From: Proteiniphilum sp.
GTDB lineage: Bacteria; Bacteroidota; Bacteroidia; Bacteroidales; Dysgonomonadaceae
Direction: 5' to 3'
DNA length: 64,000 nt
Assembly (NCBI GenBank): GCA_015478855.1
Contig: JADMKJ010000119.1
Location: forward strand, 1-64,000
The translations under genes and the position numbers were made by a program. Below the pieces are notes generated by a model. It saw nothing but the letters and a program-made list of their open reading frames with translations, did no database searches and had not been told where the DNA came from. This document shows positions 1 to 10,410 of the stretch, piece by piece. The number at the start of each line of letters is the position of its first letter. Within the stretch, counting starts at the first letter, position 1.

Positions 1-18
1 GCTTTTCGCTTGCTCCAT
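1..18 (-). CDS. Possible 5' end of a truncated minus-strand gene (MEQAKS...)
   Basis: ATG at 18-16 on the minus strand, with a TATCTTTG -7 element at 55-48 upstream; only 6 codons visible. Confidence 0.3.
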
Positions 19-47
19 CAAGGTGGTGTTCCTTTCAAAAGCGGGTG

Positions 48-55
48 CAAAGATA
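48..55 (-). promoter_or_regulatory. Bacteroidota-type -7 promoter element TATCTTTG
   Basis: caaagata on + strand, TTTG about 20 nt upstream, start codon at 18. Confidence 0.5.
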
Positions 56-473
56 TGGATAGTTTGTTTACCATCCAAACAAAATAACGAATAAAATTCA
101 ACTATTTCTCTGCCCACCCCCCCGGGAAGAAAGCAAAATCAAGATAATCAGCAGAGTAAAACATCAAAAAAAAATCATCTTTTTTTTATAATTTTGAAAC
201 GAAAAACGGAATCATCTATTTTTAATAAAAATCGCTGAGCTTTCAGACTTAAAAAAATGTTGAGTCCGACTCAAATTATCATGGAAAACGACAAAAAATG
301 ATTCCATTCTCATGTAACATGTCTGATTTATTCCCGGAGATGCACGGTATAAATGAACACCTGTCACCAGAAAAACGAATCACTATTTCGATCGAATCAC
401 ATTTAATGCGTATCTTCGTGCTATTATTCAGAGTGCCTTTATTGGCAACAATACTAAAACAAGCATACGATAG

Positions 474-2312
474 ATGAAAGGTATTATACAAATACTAAAA
501 AGATTCCTGCCTCCATTTAGAAAATATCTGTCACTGACGTTTATTTTCAACATCCTTACGGCTATATTGAATGTCTTTTCACTGGCAACCATCATACCAA
601 TCCTGCAGGTACTGTTTAAAGTGAACACGAAGTCATTCTCATTTATCCCATGGTCCAGTCCTGATTATTCCGTTATCGATACTGCATTTAACAATGTGAA
701 CTGGTTCATTACCCAATTTATGGAGACACACGGCAGCAGTTTCACATTGATGATGCTGGCGGTTATATTGATTGTGATGACTCTTCTGAAGACAGGTACC
801 GCGTATCTGGGATCTTACTTTATTATACCTATCAGAACAGGTGTGGTGAAAGATATCCGCAACAGGATAAACGACAAGATACTCACCCTACCCATCGGTT
901 TTTTCACGGAGGAGAGAAAAGGAGATATATTATCAAGGATATCGGGAGATGTGAATGAGGTGGAGAACTCCGTCATGAGCTCACTGGATATGCTGTTCAA
1001 GAACCCCATCCTTATCATTATCTATCTTACGACTATGACCATCCTGAGCTGGCAGCTCACGCTCTTCGTGCTGGTCGTGCTTCCGGGAATGGGTTTTATC
1101 ATGGGCAGGGTGGGCAGGACACTGAAAAGAAGCTCATTTGAGGCGCAAAGCAAGTGGGGCGAGTTGATGTCGCAGGTGGAAGAGACCTTAAGCGGACTGA
1201 GGGTTATCAAGGCGTTCAATGCAGAAAGCAAGATTTCAGGGCGGTTTCACAAGGGAAGCAATGAGTTCAGGCGGATGTCCAACAGGATAGCCCGCAGGCA
1301 ACAGCTTGCACACCCCATGAGCGAACTTTTGGGAACCATCACCATTGCTATCGTGCTTTGGTTCGGAGGCTCCCTGATACTGGATGGCAACGGTCTGATC
1401 GATGCCGCCACCTTTATCTACTACCTGACGATCTTTTATAGCATCATTAATCCTGCGAAGGAGTTCTCAAAATCGGCTTATGCAATACAACGGGGACTGG
1501 CTTCGATGGAACGTATCGATAAGATACTGCATGCCGAAAACACGATCGCTGAGCCAAAGGATCCGCGAAAACTTCCTTTTCTCAGATCCATACAATATAA
1601 AGATGTGTGGTTCAAGTATAACAATGACTGGGTAATCAAGGGGGTAAGCCTGAACATAGAAAAAGGCAAAACGATAGCCCTTGTGGGACAATCAGGATCT
1701 GGGAAATCAACGCTGGCCGATCTTCTGCCTCGTTTCTACGATATTCAGAAAGGTGGTATATATATTGATGACATCAATATTAAAGAGGCGAAATTGCATG
1801 ATCTGCGATCTCTTGTGGGATATGTCAATCAGGATGCCATCTTATTTAATGATACATTTTACAATAATATTGCATTCGGGGTATCTGATGTAACGGAAAG
1901 TCAGATTATTGAAGCGGCTAAGATTGCCAATGCCCACGAATTTATCGTTGCGACCGAGAATGGTTACCATACGAATATTGGCGATCGCGGCGGGAAATTA
2001 TCGGGCGGACAGCGACAACGGTTGAGTATTGCCCGGGCCATATTAAAAAACCCGGAGATATTGATTCTGGATGAAGCCACATCGGCACTGGATTCCGACT
2101 CTGAAAGAGTTGTTCAGGAAGCATTGGAGAACCTGTTGAAGAACCGTACAACCATTGTGATCGCACACAGGTTATCAACCATTAAAAATGCCGATGAAAT
2201 ATACGTCCTGAAGGAAGGACTCATCGTTGAGTCGGGACAGCACGCCGCTTTGTATGCACAAGGGGGTTATTATACTAAATTATGTGATACACAAACTGAT
2301 TTGAGTGAATAA
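474..2312 (+). CDS. ABC transporter permease/ATP-binding protein (MsbA-like lipid exporter family)
   Basis: N-terminal TM region, Walker A GQSGSGKST, signature LSGGQRQRLSIARA, LILDEATSALD. Confidence 0.9.
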   Translation: MKGIIQILKRFLPPFRKYLSLTFIFNILTAILNVFSLATIIPILQVLFKVNTKSFSFIPWSSPDYSVIDTAFNNVNWFITQFMETHGSSFTLMMLAVILIVMTLLKTGTAYLGSYFIIPIRTGVVKDIRNRINDKILTLPIGFFTEERKGDILSRISGDVNEVENSVMSSLDMLFKNPILIIIYLTTMTILSWQLTLFVLVVLPGMGFIMGRVGRTLKRSSFEAQSKWGELMSQVEETLSGLRVIKAFNAESKISGRFHKGSNEFRRMSNRIARRQQLAHPMSELLGTITIAIVLWFGGSLILDGNGLIDAATFIYYLTIFYSIINPAKEFSKSAYAIQRGLASMERIDKILHAENTIAEPKDPRKLPFLRSIQYKDVWFKYNNDWVIKGVSLNIEKGKTIALVGQSGSGKSTLADLLPRFYDIQKGGIYIDDINIKEAKLHDLRSLVGYVNQDAILFNDTFYNNIAFGVSDVTESQIIEAAKIANAHEFIVATENGYHTNIGDRGGKLSGGQRQRLSIARAILKNPEILILDEATSALDSDSERVVQEALENLLKNRTTIVIAHRLSTIKNADEIYVLKEGLIVESGQHAALYAQGGYYTKLCDTQTDLSE

Positions 2313-2322
2313 GGAATCTACA

Positions 2323-4263
2323 TTAACCTTTTGTCAATGCAGTATCATTCGCCATCTTTTCCAGCAATCGGTCTACCGCTTCGTAGGGTGAGTTGATACT
2401 CTGAAACTCAGGGACGATCTCTTTCATCTTCTTCACGGTACGCATATCATCATAATCGTAGGATGTTTTAATCAGTGCTTCAATCTTCTGACTCACCTCC
2501 GCATATTCGTATTCACGTACCTGGGCAATCATAATCTTGTCATGGCAGGTAGGCTTGGTATGTTCAGCCGCGTTCAGCAACTCTTCATAAAGCTTCTCCC
2601 CGTGGCGCAAGCCAGTGAATTCAATCTTCACATTTTTGGATCCCGACAGACGTATCATCCTCTTGGCCAGATCGAGTATCTTCACCGGTTTACCCATATC
2701 AAAAATATAGATCTCACCGTTCTTGCCAAAAGAGCCGGCTTCAAGCACCAGCTGACAAGCTTCGGGAATAGTCATAAAATAACGGATAATCTCAGGATGT
2801 GTAACCGTCACGGGTCCTCCATTCCTGATTTGCTCCCTGAACAGCGGGATGACTGAACCATTTGACCCCAGGACATTTCCAAAGCGTGTAGTGATGAATT
2901 GTGTGTGCTTTTGACCGGTTCTTTCCACATGTTTTGCCAACGCCTGCACATAAATCTCACAGATTCTTTTTGAACAGCCCATCACATTGGAAGGATTCAC
3001 CGCCTTATCAGTAGAGACCATCACGAACTTATGGGCATTATACTTCACCGCCAGATCAGCCACAATCTTTGCTCCCAGAACGTTTGTCTGTATCGACTCG
3101 GACACATTGTCCTCCATCATGGGTACATGCTTGTAGGCAGCTGCATGGAATATAAATTGAGGGCGTGTCTTTGCAAAAACCTTCTCCATACGTGAAGCAT
3201 TGCCTATATCGGCCACTACAATTTCTGTGCGCAGCTCCCTCCACTTCTCCTGCAGCTCCAGACGCATATCATGCAGAGGTGTCTCCGCCTGATCGATAAG
3301 GATGATGCTGTATGGATTGAAGGAGGCTATTTGCCGTACGATCTCACTCCCGATGGAACCGGCAGCACCGGTAACCAAGATACGTTTCCCCTCAATATTG
3401 GAAGCTATCTCCATCATGTTGATGCGGATGGGATCACGTGGTAGCAGATCCTCAATCTGCACATCTTTCAACTGCTCCCTGCTGATGATGGTGCCACTCC
3501 ACTCGTTGACGGGAACCGTGGTAAGCAGGGATATATTGTGATCCACGAAATTGACCAGCAGGTTTGAATTCTTTATCTCTTCCATCTTCTGAGGCGATAC
3601 GATAATGGTCTTCACATCCTTGGCCTCCAGTGTTCTGAAAAGATTCTCATCGTTCGCATGAATGACCACACCCATCAGTTCCTTACCAATCATGTGGTTC
3701 TCGTCAGAGATAAACCCCAAAACCCGGTAATTGAATTCATTGTTGCCCTTGAGTGCTTTTGCCACACTTATACCCGCCTGCTTTGTACCGTAAATAAATA
3801 CATTCACCGGTTTCACGCTTCTGCCCGTAATTGCTTCATAAACCTCTTTCGCCAGTATTCTGGAGAATATCATTAAGAATATATTGAGGAAGAAAATAGC
3901 GAAGAAGGTTACATTGGTGAGATGAAATGCAGAGTTAAAATTTCGCAATACAACGACACCTACATAGGAGAGAGCATAACCCATGACTAATGCATAGGTG
4001 ACTCTTAAAAGATCGGCAAAAGATGAAAAACGCAGAATACCGCTGAATGTACGAAAGAAAATGAATGTCAATATATTAAAAATAACTAGTAACAGACACA
4101 ATATCATACCATCATGCCTCACCTCCAGTGTTAACCCTGTGAAACCGTATCTCACAAAATACATGAAAAAACATGAAAAAACGATCATCAGATTGTCTAT
4201 CATAAAAATAGTAAACCGGGATAGAACCCTGTTGGACAAGAAATTCTGGAAGATCTTACTCAT
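2323..4263 (-). CDS. Polysaccharide biosynthesis nucleoside-diphosphate-sugar dehydratase (WbpM/PglF/CapD family)
   Basis: N-terminal TM helices, Rossmann motif TGAAGSIGSE, STDKAVNPSNVMGCSKR active-site region. Confidence 0.9.
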   Translation of the reverse strand: MSKIFQNFLSNRVLSRFTIFMIDNLMIVFSCFFMYFVRYGFTGLTLEVRHDGMILCLLLVIFNILTFIFFRTFSGILRFSSFADLLRVTYALVMGYALSYVGVVVLRNFNSAFHLTNVTFFAIFFLNIFLMIFSRILAKEVYEAITGRSVKPVNVFIYGTKQAGISVAKALKGNNEFNYRVLGFISDENHMIGKELMGVVIHANDENLFRTLEAKDVKTIIVSPQKMEEIKNSNLLVNFVDHNISLLTTVPVNEWSGTIISREQLKDVQIEDLLPRDPIRINMMEIASNIEGKRILVTGAAGSIGSEIVRQIASFNPYSIILIDQAETPLHDMRLELQEKWRELRTEIVVADIGNASRMEKVFAKTRPQFIFHAAAYKHVPMMEDNVSESIQTNVLGAKIVADLAVKYNAHKFVMVSTDKAVNPSNVMGCSKRICEIYVQALAKHVERTGQKHTQFITTRFGNVLGSNGSVIPLFREQIRNGGPVTVTHPEIIRYFMTIPEACQLVLEAGSFGKNGEIYIFDMGKPVKILDLAKRMIRLSGSKNVKIEFTGLRHGEKLYEELLNAAEHTKPTCHDKIMIAQVREYEYAEVSQKIEALIKTSYDYDDMRTVKKMKEIVPEFQSINSPYEAVDRLLEKMANDTALTKG

Positions 4264-4382
4264 ATATTTAGCATTTAGTTTTCATTCACATTAACACAAT
4301 AAAAGTTCAAAGTAATAAACTTTATCCATGACCTGGGGGTGTTAGGCAAATTAATCATATAAGTTGCGGAAAAACACCACCC

Positions 4383-6014
4383 TTACTTATAATTCTCGTT
4401 CACTACTGATTGATACGAAGCTCTTCCCGTTTCAATCAATTCAACTCCTTTTTTCACCAGTGGATCATTTTTATAATATGCTGCCCAGAATGCTTCCTCA
4501 CCGAAGAAGTTTCTTATTACATAGGCTGAGATAGTATTTTCAAAAAGTGATGCGGACTCTTGAATATAATAGGGTCTTCTTCTAATCCCGTTATGATCGG
4601 CAAAACTAACAAGATTCAACAATAGCGGCTGCTGTTGTAAATGAGCATACAGATCAGTCCAGCTTTCAAACTGGCTTAATTTTTTCCTGTACATATCGGA
4701 ATAGGTCATTGCATATTTTTCATCCAATCGCATATTGACAACTGAATTGTAATAAGAGTTGATGCCGGCAGTATCACGAGCGACGAAAATATCGGGCATA
4801 ATACCGTCACCTCCATACACCATTCTTCCTCCCAACGTTTTATAGGGAGAGAGATTATTCATCGTATCTACATTGATATAATCTCCTTCGAGATAACGAT
4901 TGATGGCATCCATCTCATATTCATCGTACTTCCCTTTTTCGTATCCGCGCTGTATTGATCTGCCTGAAGCTGTATAATATCTGGCGACAGTGAGTCTTAC
5001 TGCTGATCCATCGGGGAAATTTCGCTGGCTTTGCACCAGTCCTTTTCCAAAAGAACGTCTGCCAATAACCAACCCTCTGTCATGGTCCTGTATAGCCCCT
5101 GCGAAAATCTCACTGGCCGAAGCACTTAACTCATCTATCAATACAACCACATCATCCTCCTTGCATGTGCCCGAACCGTTGGCATAGTTATCGGTACGTG
5201 GAAAATTACGACCCTTTGTATATACAATAAGATCTCCTCTGTCAAGAAACTCGTTCACCATGGCCACCACAATTTCAAGTGATCCCCCGGCATTGCCTCT
5301 TAAATCTATCATAAATGCTTTTGCACCCTGACTTTTTAATTTTGATATGGCAGAGATAAATTCACTAAATGTGTTAAACCCGAAGTTTCTACCCAACTTG
5401 ATAAACCCTGTTTTGTCTGTGAGCATATATGCTGCATTCACACTACTCATAGGGATATCACCACGGGTAACGGTGATCTCATGCAGCCGGTTTCCGTTAT
5501 CTCTTCTGATTCCCAACTTCACTTCTGACCCTTTCTCACCGCGCAACTTCCTCAACACATCATCATTTTGGATCTTCCCCCCGGCCGCAAGTGTATCATT
5601 TACCATCACTATCCTGTCCCATGGCTGTATCCCCGCTGCTTCTGAGGGACCACCCGGCACAATGCTAGTCACCACGATGGTATCTCTCAACACATAGAAA
5701 CTTACACCAATACCCGAGAAGTGACCTTCCAGATCTTCGTTCACCCGTTTCATATCAGCAGACGAAATATACTCTGAATGAGGATCCAACTCCTGTATAA
5801 TGTTAGGTAAAGCATCTTCCACCAACATTCGCATGTTCACCGTATCTACATATGACTCACGGATATAATTTAGTACCGCATCAATCTTGCCGGTCCCTTC
5901 CACTCTACCCGATCTGCCAAACTGACCATACTTGCTTCCAATAAATATCCCAAGAGCTATACCTATACCAATCCATAAAGGAAGCCAGGTTCTCATTTTT
6001 TTTTCTGAATCCAT
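4383..6014 (-). CDS. S41 family C-terminal processing peptidase (PDZ domain)
   Basis: PDZ-like VVTSIVPGGPSEAAGIQPWDRI and S41 core SASASEIFAGAIQDHDRGLVIGRRSFGKGLVQ. Confidence 0.92.
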   Translation of the reverse strand: MDSEKKMRTWLPLWIGIGIALGIFIGSKYGQFGRSGRVEGTGKIDAVLNYIRESYVDTVNMRMLVEDALPNIIQELDPHSEYISSADMKRVNEDLEGHFSGIGVSFYVLRDTIVVTSIVPGGPSEAAGIQPWDRIVMVNDTLAAGGKIQNDDVLRKLRGEKGSEVKLGIRRDNGNRLHEITVTRGDIPMSSVNAAYMLTDKTGFIKLGRNFGFNTFSEFISAISKLKSQGAKAFMIDLRGNAGGSLEIVVAMVNEFLDRGDLIVYTKGRNFPRTDNYANGSGTCKEDDVVVLIDELSASASEIFAGAIQDHDRGLVIGRRSFGKGLVQSQRNFPDGSAVRLTVARYYTASGRSIQRGYEKGKYDEYEMDAINRYLEGDYINVDTMNNLSPYKTLGGRMVYGGDGIMPDIFVARDTAGINSYYNSVVNMRLDEKYAMTYSDMYRKKLSQFESWTDLYAHLQQQPLLLNLVSFADHNGIRRRPYYIQESASLFENTISAYVIRNFFGEEAFWAAYYKNDPLVKKGVELIETGRASYQSVVNENYK

Positions 6015-6034
6015 TCAATTCACTTCTTTATATT

Positions 6035-6469
6035 CTATTTGTCCATCTCAACGGAAACAAGCCCGATATGCGCTTTGCTTAAAAGATTAATCCCATCACT
6101 CAGCCTATAAGCGTCAGAATAGACTACACGTGTTATTCCAGCCTGGATGATCAGCTTAGCGCATTCAATGCAGGGTGATGAGGTGACATAGAGTGTCGCA
6201 CCATCGCTGCTGTTATTGGAACGGGCAACCTTGGTGATTGCATTCGCCTCGGCATGGAGAACATAGGGTTTAGTGACATTATCATCGTCTTCACACACAT
6301 TCTCAAAACCCGACGGGGTTCCGTTGTAGCCGTCTGAAATAATCATCTTATCCTTTACCAGGAGAGCTCCCACTTTCCTGCGTTTACAGTAGGAGTTCTC
6401 TGCCCAGATAAAAGCCATGCGCATATATCTTTTATCGAGCAATTCCTGTTTATTATCGTTTTGATTCAT
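6035..6469 (-). CDS. dCMP/cytidine deaminase family protein
   Basis: HAEANAI and SSPCIECAKLI zinc deaminase motifs. Confidence 0.9.
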   Translation of the reverse strand: MNQNDNKQELLDKRYMRMAFIWAENSYCKRRKVGALLVKDKMIISDGYNGTPSGFENVCEDDDNVTKPYVLHAEANAITKVARSNNSSDGATLYVTSSPCIECAKLIIQAGITRVVYSDAYRLSDGINLLSKAHIGLVSVEMDK

Positions 6470-6476
6470 ATTCTAC

Positions 6477-7343
6477 TTAAACTGCTTTCAGACTCATATC
6501 GAGACTCTTCACCGAATGAGTCAGTGCACCCACTGATATATAATCAACACCTGTTTCAGCGTATTGCCTGATAGAATCGAAGGTAATTCCGCCAGATGAT
6601 TCCAGTGCCACACGCCCATTCACAATCTTCACCGCTTCACGGCTTTTTTCAGGAGTGAAATTATCGAGCATTATCCTGTCAACTCCTCCCACTCGAAGAG
6701 CTTCCTCAAGTTCACTTAGACTTCTTACCTCGATCTCTATTTTGAGTGTTTTGTTCTTTTCCTTCAAATACTTTTGTGCGCCCAGAAGAGCGTTCTCAAT
6801 ACCCCCGGCAAAGTCCACATGATTATCTTTAAGTAAAATCATATCGTAGAGACCTGTACGGTGATTGACGCCTCCACCTATCTTCACAGCCTGTTTTTCC
6901 AAGATACGCATGCCGGGTGTTGTTTTCCTGGTGTCGAGCACCTTTGCTGATGTACCCTCGAGCAGTTTCACATACTTCCGGGTAATGGTTGCAATACCAC
7001 TCATCCGCTGCATGATATTGAGCACGAGCCGTTCAGTTTGAAGGATAGATCGTACTTTCCCGGAAACCATAAACGCCACATCACCCGGCTTTACGTCGGC
7101 ACCATCATGAATGAACACCTCTGTATGCAGGTCAGGATCAAACATGCGAAAGACCTCTCTGGCTACATCCACACCGGCAAGAATACCTTCCTCTTTGATC
7201 AGTAGTTTCGAACTACCTGATACAGTCCCGGGGATACTACTCAAGGTGGTATGATCGCCATCGCCAATATCTTCGGCAAAGGCCAGTTTAATAAGGTCAC
7301 TTATCAATTCTTTCTCTTCCATATTCAATAGAGACAGCAGCAT
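6477..7343 (-). CDS. nadC: Nicotinate-nucleotide pyrophosphorylase (carboxylating)
   Basis: LDTRKTTPGMRILEKQAVKIGGGVNHRTGLYDMILLKDNH and ESSGGI signatures; true start may be the internal MEEKELI. Confidence 0.92.
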   Translation of the reverse strand: MLLSLLNMEEKELISDLIKLAFAEDIGDGDHTTLSSIPGTVSGSSKLLIKEEGILAGVDVAREVFRMFDPDLHTEVFIHDGADVKPGDVAFMVSGKVRSILQTERLVLNIMQRMSGIATITRKYVKLLEGTSAKVLDTRKTTPGMRILEKQAVKIGGGVNHRTGLYDMILLKDNHVDFAGGIENALLGAQKYLKEKNKTLKIEIEVRSLSELEEALRVGGVDRIMLDNFTPEKSREAVKIVNGRVALESSGGITFDSIRQYAETGVDYISVGALTHSVKSLDMSLKAV

Positions 7344-7485
7344 TTAGGTCTAAACACCTAAAATGCCCAAATTGTTATAAATTTACAAAATTTTCATTGC
7401 AAAAGTACGAAATAAACAGCTATATTTGTTGCTAACCATGGCTTTTTTAATATCACGGGGTCTTATTTCTCAACTCCTCTGATCT

Positions 7486-7493
7486 TATCTTTG
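7486..7493 (+). promoter_or_regulatory. TATCTTTG -7 element upstream of rlmH
   Basis: Exact TAnnTTTG match about 70 nt upstream of ATG 7565. Confidence 0.5.
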
Positions 7494-7564
7494 CCGGACC
7501 CGATAAACTACCTGCTCAGCGACACTGCAGATTGTTTACTGCTGATAAAATTTGTATTGAAAGA

Positions 7565-8038
7565 ATGAAGATTATTTTGCTTTCAGTGGGAAAAACAGAT
7601 GATCTGTTATTTACACAAATCATCGATGAATACAGGAAGAGAGTGAATTTTTACATCTCTTTTGAAATGGCAGTTGTTCCTGATCTGAAAAACAGGAAAA
7701 AACTTTCAGAGAAAGAACAAAAAAATGAAGAAGGAAACCTGATTCAAAAAGCCTTGCTGCCTTCGGATCATGTTGTTTTACTGGATGATAAAGGGAAGCA
7801 ATACAGTTCTGTTGAGTTTGCCCGTTTCATTCAGAAAAAAATGAACACCGTCTCAAAAAGATTGGTTTTCGTTGTGGGAGGTCCTTATGGTTTTTCCAGG
7901 GAAATATATGACAGGGCAAATGAGCTTTTGTCGCTGTCACGATTAACCTTTACACATCAGATGGTGAGAGTAGTATTTGCAGAACAGCTTTACCGTGCAA
8001 TGACAATATTAAAAAATGAACCCTATCATCATGAATAA
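7565..8038 (+). CDS. rlmH: 23S rRNA (pseudouridine1915-N3)-methyltransferase
   Basis: MKIILLSVGKTDD N-terminus, FVVGGPYGFS and LTFTHQMVRVVFAEQLYRA motifs; internal start preferred over 7532. Confidence 0.92.
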   Translation: MKIILLSVGKTDDLLFTQIIDEYRKRVNFYISFEMAVVPDLKNRKKLSEKEQKNEEGNLIQKALLPSDHVVLLDDKGKQYSSVEFARFIQKKMNTVSKRLVFVVGGPYGFSREIYDRANELLSLSRLTFTHQMVRVVFAEQLYRAMTILKNEPYHHE

Positions 8039-9422
8039 AACAGTTATTACCATCCTCTTTCTTTCTGCCGTCATCACTCTTTCTGCGCAGGATATCACAG
8101 GTAGCTGGGGTGGATCATTAGAGGTACAGAACAGAAAACTGCGACTGGTCTTTCATATTGAGATGAATGACACAGTTCTTACAACAAAGATGGACAGTCC
8201 CGATCAGGCTGCTTTTGGCCTGCCAACAACAAGAACAAGCTTCAAAGATCACAAACTGGAGATTGTAGCTACCGGTTTGGGGTTATATTACAATGGCACC
8301 CTGGTGAACGATACCATCAGAGGAACTTTAAATCAGGGGGGTATACCTTTTCCTCTTCTGTTGATGCATGAAGAGGGACCACAGTTCCATCGTCCGCAAA
8401 CACCGGTAACACCCCTACCCTATATATCGGAAGAGGTAACGATCATTACCGACAAAAAAGAGATTCGTTCCCTGGCGGGAACACTTACCTTGCCTGACAG
8501 TGCAGGCACTTTCCCTGCAGTGGTGCTCATTGCAGGAAGTGGTCCCAATGACCGCGATGAAACATTGTTTGGTCATAAGCCGTTCCTTGTAATTTCTGAC
8601 TTCCTCACACGTAACGGTTTTGCTGTTCTTCGCTACGACAAGCGGGGTGTGGGTGCATCGACAGGTGACTACAGCAAAGCAACCATTCAGCATTTTGCCG
8701 AGGATGCACATGCTGCGGTGGATTATCTGAAGCAAAGGAGAGAGATTGATCCTCAACACATCGGTCTTCTGGGTCACAGTGAAGGAGGTATCATCGCTCC
8801 CATGGTTGCTGCGACGGACAATGAGATAGGGTTTATTGTGATGATGGCAGGCCCGGGAACCAGAGGAGTAGAAGTGGTGCTTGACCAGAACGACAATTCC
8901 CTGAGACAGCAGGGAATAGAACCGGAGACAATTGAAAAGATTCAAAAGTTCAATCGCGAGCTGTTTGAGAGTCTTCTTGAATGGAATGGCTCTGAGAGCG
9001 ACAGAACCGCGTTACGTGATCGATTGTCATTCCTCTGGGAACAACTCCCTCTTTTAATAAAACTGAAAGTGGAGAAGGAACCCTACATTCGCAGTCAGTA
9101 CAACGGCATGATTACCCCCGGATACCGCAGCTTTCTCGCACTAGACCCGGTTCTTTGCATCGGGAAGGTCACCTGCCCCGTGTTTGCGATAAATGGAGAG
9201 AACGATACACAGGTGCCGGCAGAAAAAAATCTTACTGCCATAAAAAAGGCACTGGAGAGAGGAGGTAATTACCAGGGTGTAACAAAATCATATCCCGGGT
9301 TGAATCATCTATTTCAGGAGAGTACTACAGGACAGATGAATGAATATGCCACCACAGAACAAACCATCTCCCCCGAAGTCCTCACTGATATATTGAATTG
9401 GATGAAAAAACAGATTGAATAA
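8031..9422 (+). CDS. Secreted alpha/beta hydrolase
   Basis: Signal peptide MNKTVITILFLSAVITLSAQ, nucleophile elbow GHSEGG, late His in PGLNHLFQ; overlaps rlmH by 8 nt. Confidence 0.85.
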   Translation: MNKTVITILFLSAVITLSAQDITGSWGGSLEVQNRKLRLVFHIEMNDTVLTTKMDSPDQAAFGLPTTRTSFKDHKLEIVATGLGLYYNGTLVNDTIRGTLNQGGIPFPLLLMHEEGPQFHRPQTPVTPLPYISEEVTIITDKKEIRSLAGTLTLPDSAGTFPAVVLIAGSGPNDRDETLFGHKPFLVISDFLTRNGFAVLRYDKRGVGASTGDYSKATIQHFAEDAHAAVDYLKQRREIDPQHIGLLGHSEGGIIAPMVAATDNEIGFIVMMAGPGTRGVEVVLDQNDNSLRQQGIEPETIEKIQKFNRELFESLLEWNGSESDRTALRDRLSFLWEQLPLLIKLKVEKEPYIRSQYNGMITPGYRSFLALDPVLCIGKVTCPVFAINGENDTQVPAEKNLTAIKKALERGGNYQGVTKSYPGLNHLFQESTTGQMNEYATTEQTISPEVLTDILNWMKKQIE

Positions 9423-9454
9423 ATATAATATTTTTGTAGGTAAATAACAGCTCT

Positions 9455-9640
9455 ATGGTTAAAAGGAAAACAATTCTCACCGTTTTGTGGGTAATTATTG
9501 CGCTCATCGCATCAACAGCAATAGTATCACTTATTGTTCTTCCTCAATGGAAGGGGATTTTTATTGCCGGGACAGGAGGTTTTCTAATCCTGAATCTCTT
9601 CCTGATAATGTTTTTTATCAGGAAAAATTACAAGCATTAA
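9455..9640 (+). CDS. Small two-TM membrane protein (61 aa)
   Basis: Two hydrophobic helices; upstream TATTTTTG element near 9431. Confidence 0.5.
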   Translation: MVKRKTILTVLWVIIALIASTAIVSLIVLPQWKGIFIAGTGGFLILNLFLIMFFIRKNYKH

Positions 9641-10302
9641 CCGGTATATCCAAATTCAAAAAGAAGCTGATCATGCATCTCTTTCTCCAGGAGATTAGCT
9701 GAATTTTCAAAAACAGAGACTCTCTGAAGTACAGTCTCAGCTTTCAAGGACGAAATTCTGCCGTAGAATTTCAGTGCATTCAATGCCGACTGACGAAGTA
9801 ACAGCGATTCACTCTTTAAATCGTTGACAGCATCGTCCAGCAGTTGATCTATCTCAATCTGATTCATCACATCAGATCGGATAATGCATAATCTGGCAAA
9901 CAGCCAGTAACCTGTTGTGCGAATCTTTTCATCCTCATCTTTTGTCCACTCATTTACCAGCAGGTTCGCAAAGGCCACCTCCTGAAAGAGGTTCCTGCAT
10001 ACCTGTTCGCGGATCTCCTGATTAGAAATACCCATCACCCATCTGTCTGCTGTCTCTTTCGTAAGGGATGCAGATGGATAAAGCATCGTAGCGAGAATCT
10101 TCATCTCACGTACATCTTCTTTCCATAAAACCTCAGCCAGCGTCGATCCGGGTTCATATTTTCCGGCTATCTCTTTAATCTTTAAAATATCCACTCCAAA
10201 ATTCATACGGTAATTAATCCCTTTCTCCCTCATGCTGGCAGAGATGACTCCATTCATTGTGAGTCTCAGATCAGTGCGTATATTTCGTAAAATTGATTCC
10301 AT
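9637..10302 (-). CDS. DNA alkylation repair-like HEAT-repeat protein (AlkD family)
   Basis: Helical repeat protein resembling Bacteroidota DNA alkylation repair proteins; start moved to MESILRN because a TATTTTTG promoter lies at 10322-10329 inside the longer ORF. Confidence 0.7.
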   Translation of the reverse strand: MESILRNIRTDLRLTMNGVISASMREKGINYRMNFGVDILKIKEIAGKYEPGSTLAEVLWKEDVREMKILATMLYPSASLTKETADRWVMGISNQEIREQVCRNLFQEVAFANLLVNEWTKDEDEKIRTTGYWLFARLCIIRSDVMNQIEIDQLLDDAVNDLKSESLLLRQSALNALKFYGRISSLKAETVLQRVSVFENSANLLEKEMHDQLLFEFGYTG

Positions 10303-10321
10303 TCCTTCATACGTTGAACTA

Positions 10322-10329
10322 CAAAAATA
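10322..10329 (-). promoter_or_regulatory. TATTTTTG -7 element for the AlkD-like gene
   Basis: TAnnTTTG on minus strand about 20 nt before the refined start. Confidence 0.4.
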
Positions 10330-10374
10330 GTCTAATTTGACCGTAAATAATGACATTCATGCCCTATTTTTCTT

Positions 10375-10382
10375 TACATTTG
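10375..10382 (+). promoter_or_regulatory. TACATTTG -7 element upstream of the peptidase E gene
   Basis: TAnnTTTG match about 30 nt before ATG 10411. Confidence 0.5.
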
Positions 10383-10410
10383 CACTTCATCAACAAACAC
10401 TTTTAGTAAT

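Noticed and set aside
8415-8945. 176-aa minus ORF inside the alpha/beta hydrolase
   Set aside because: Shadow ORF over an intact hydrolase gene; Cys/His-rich nonsense composition.
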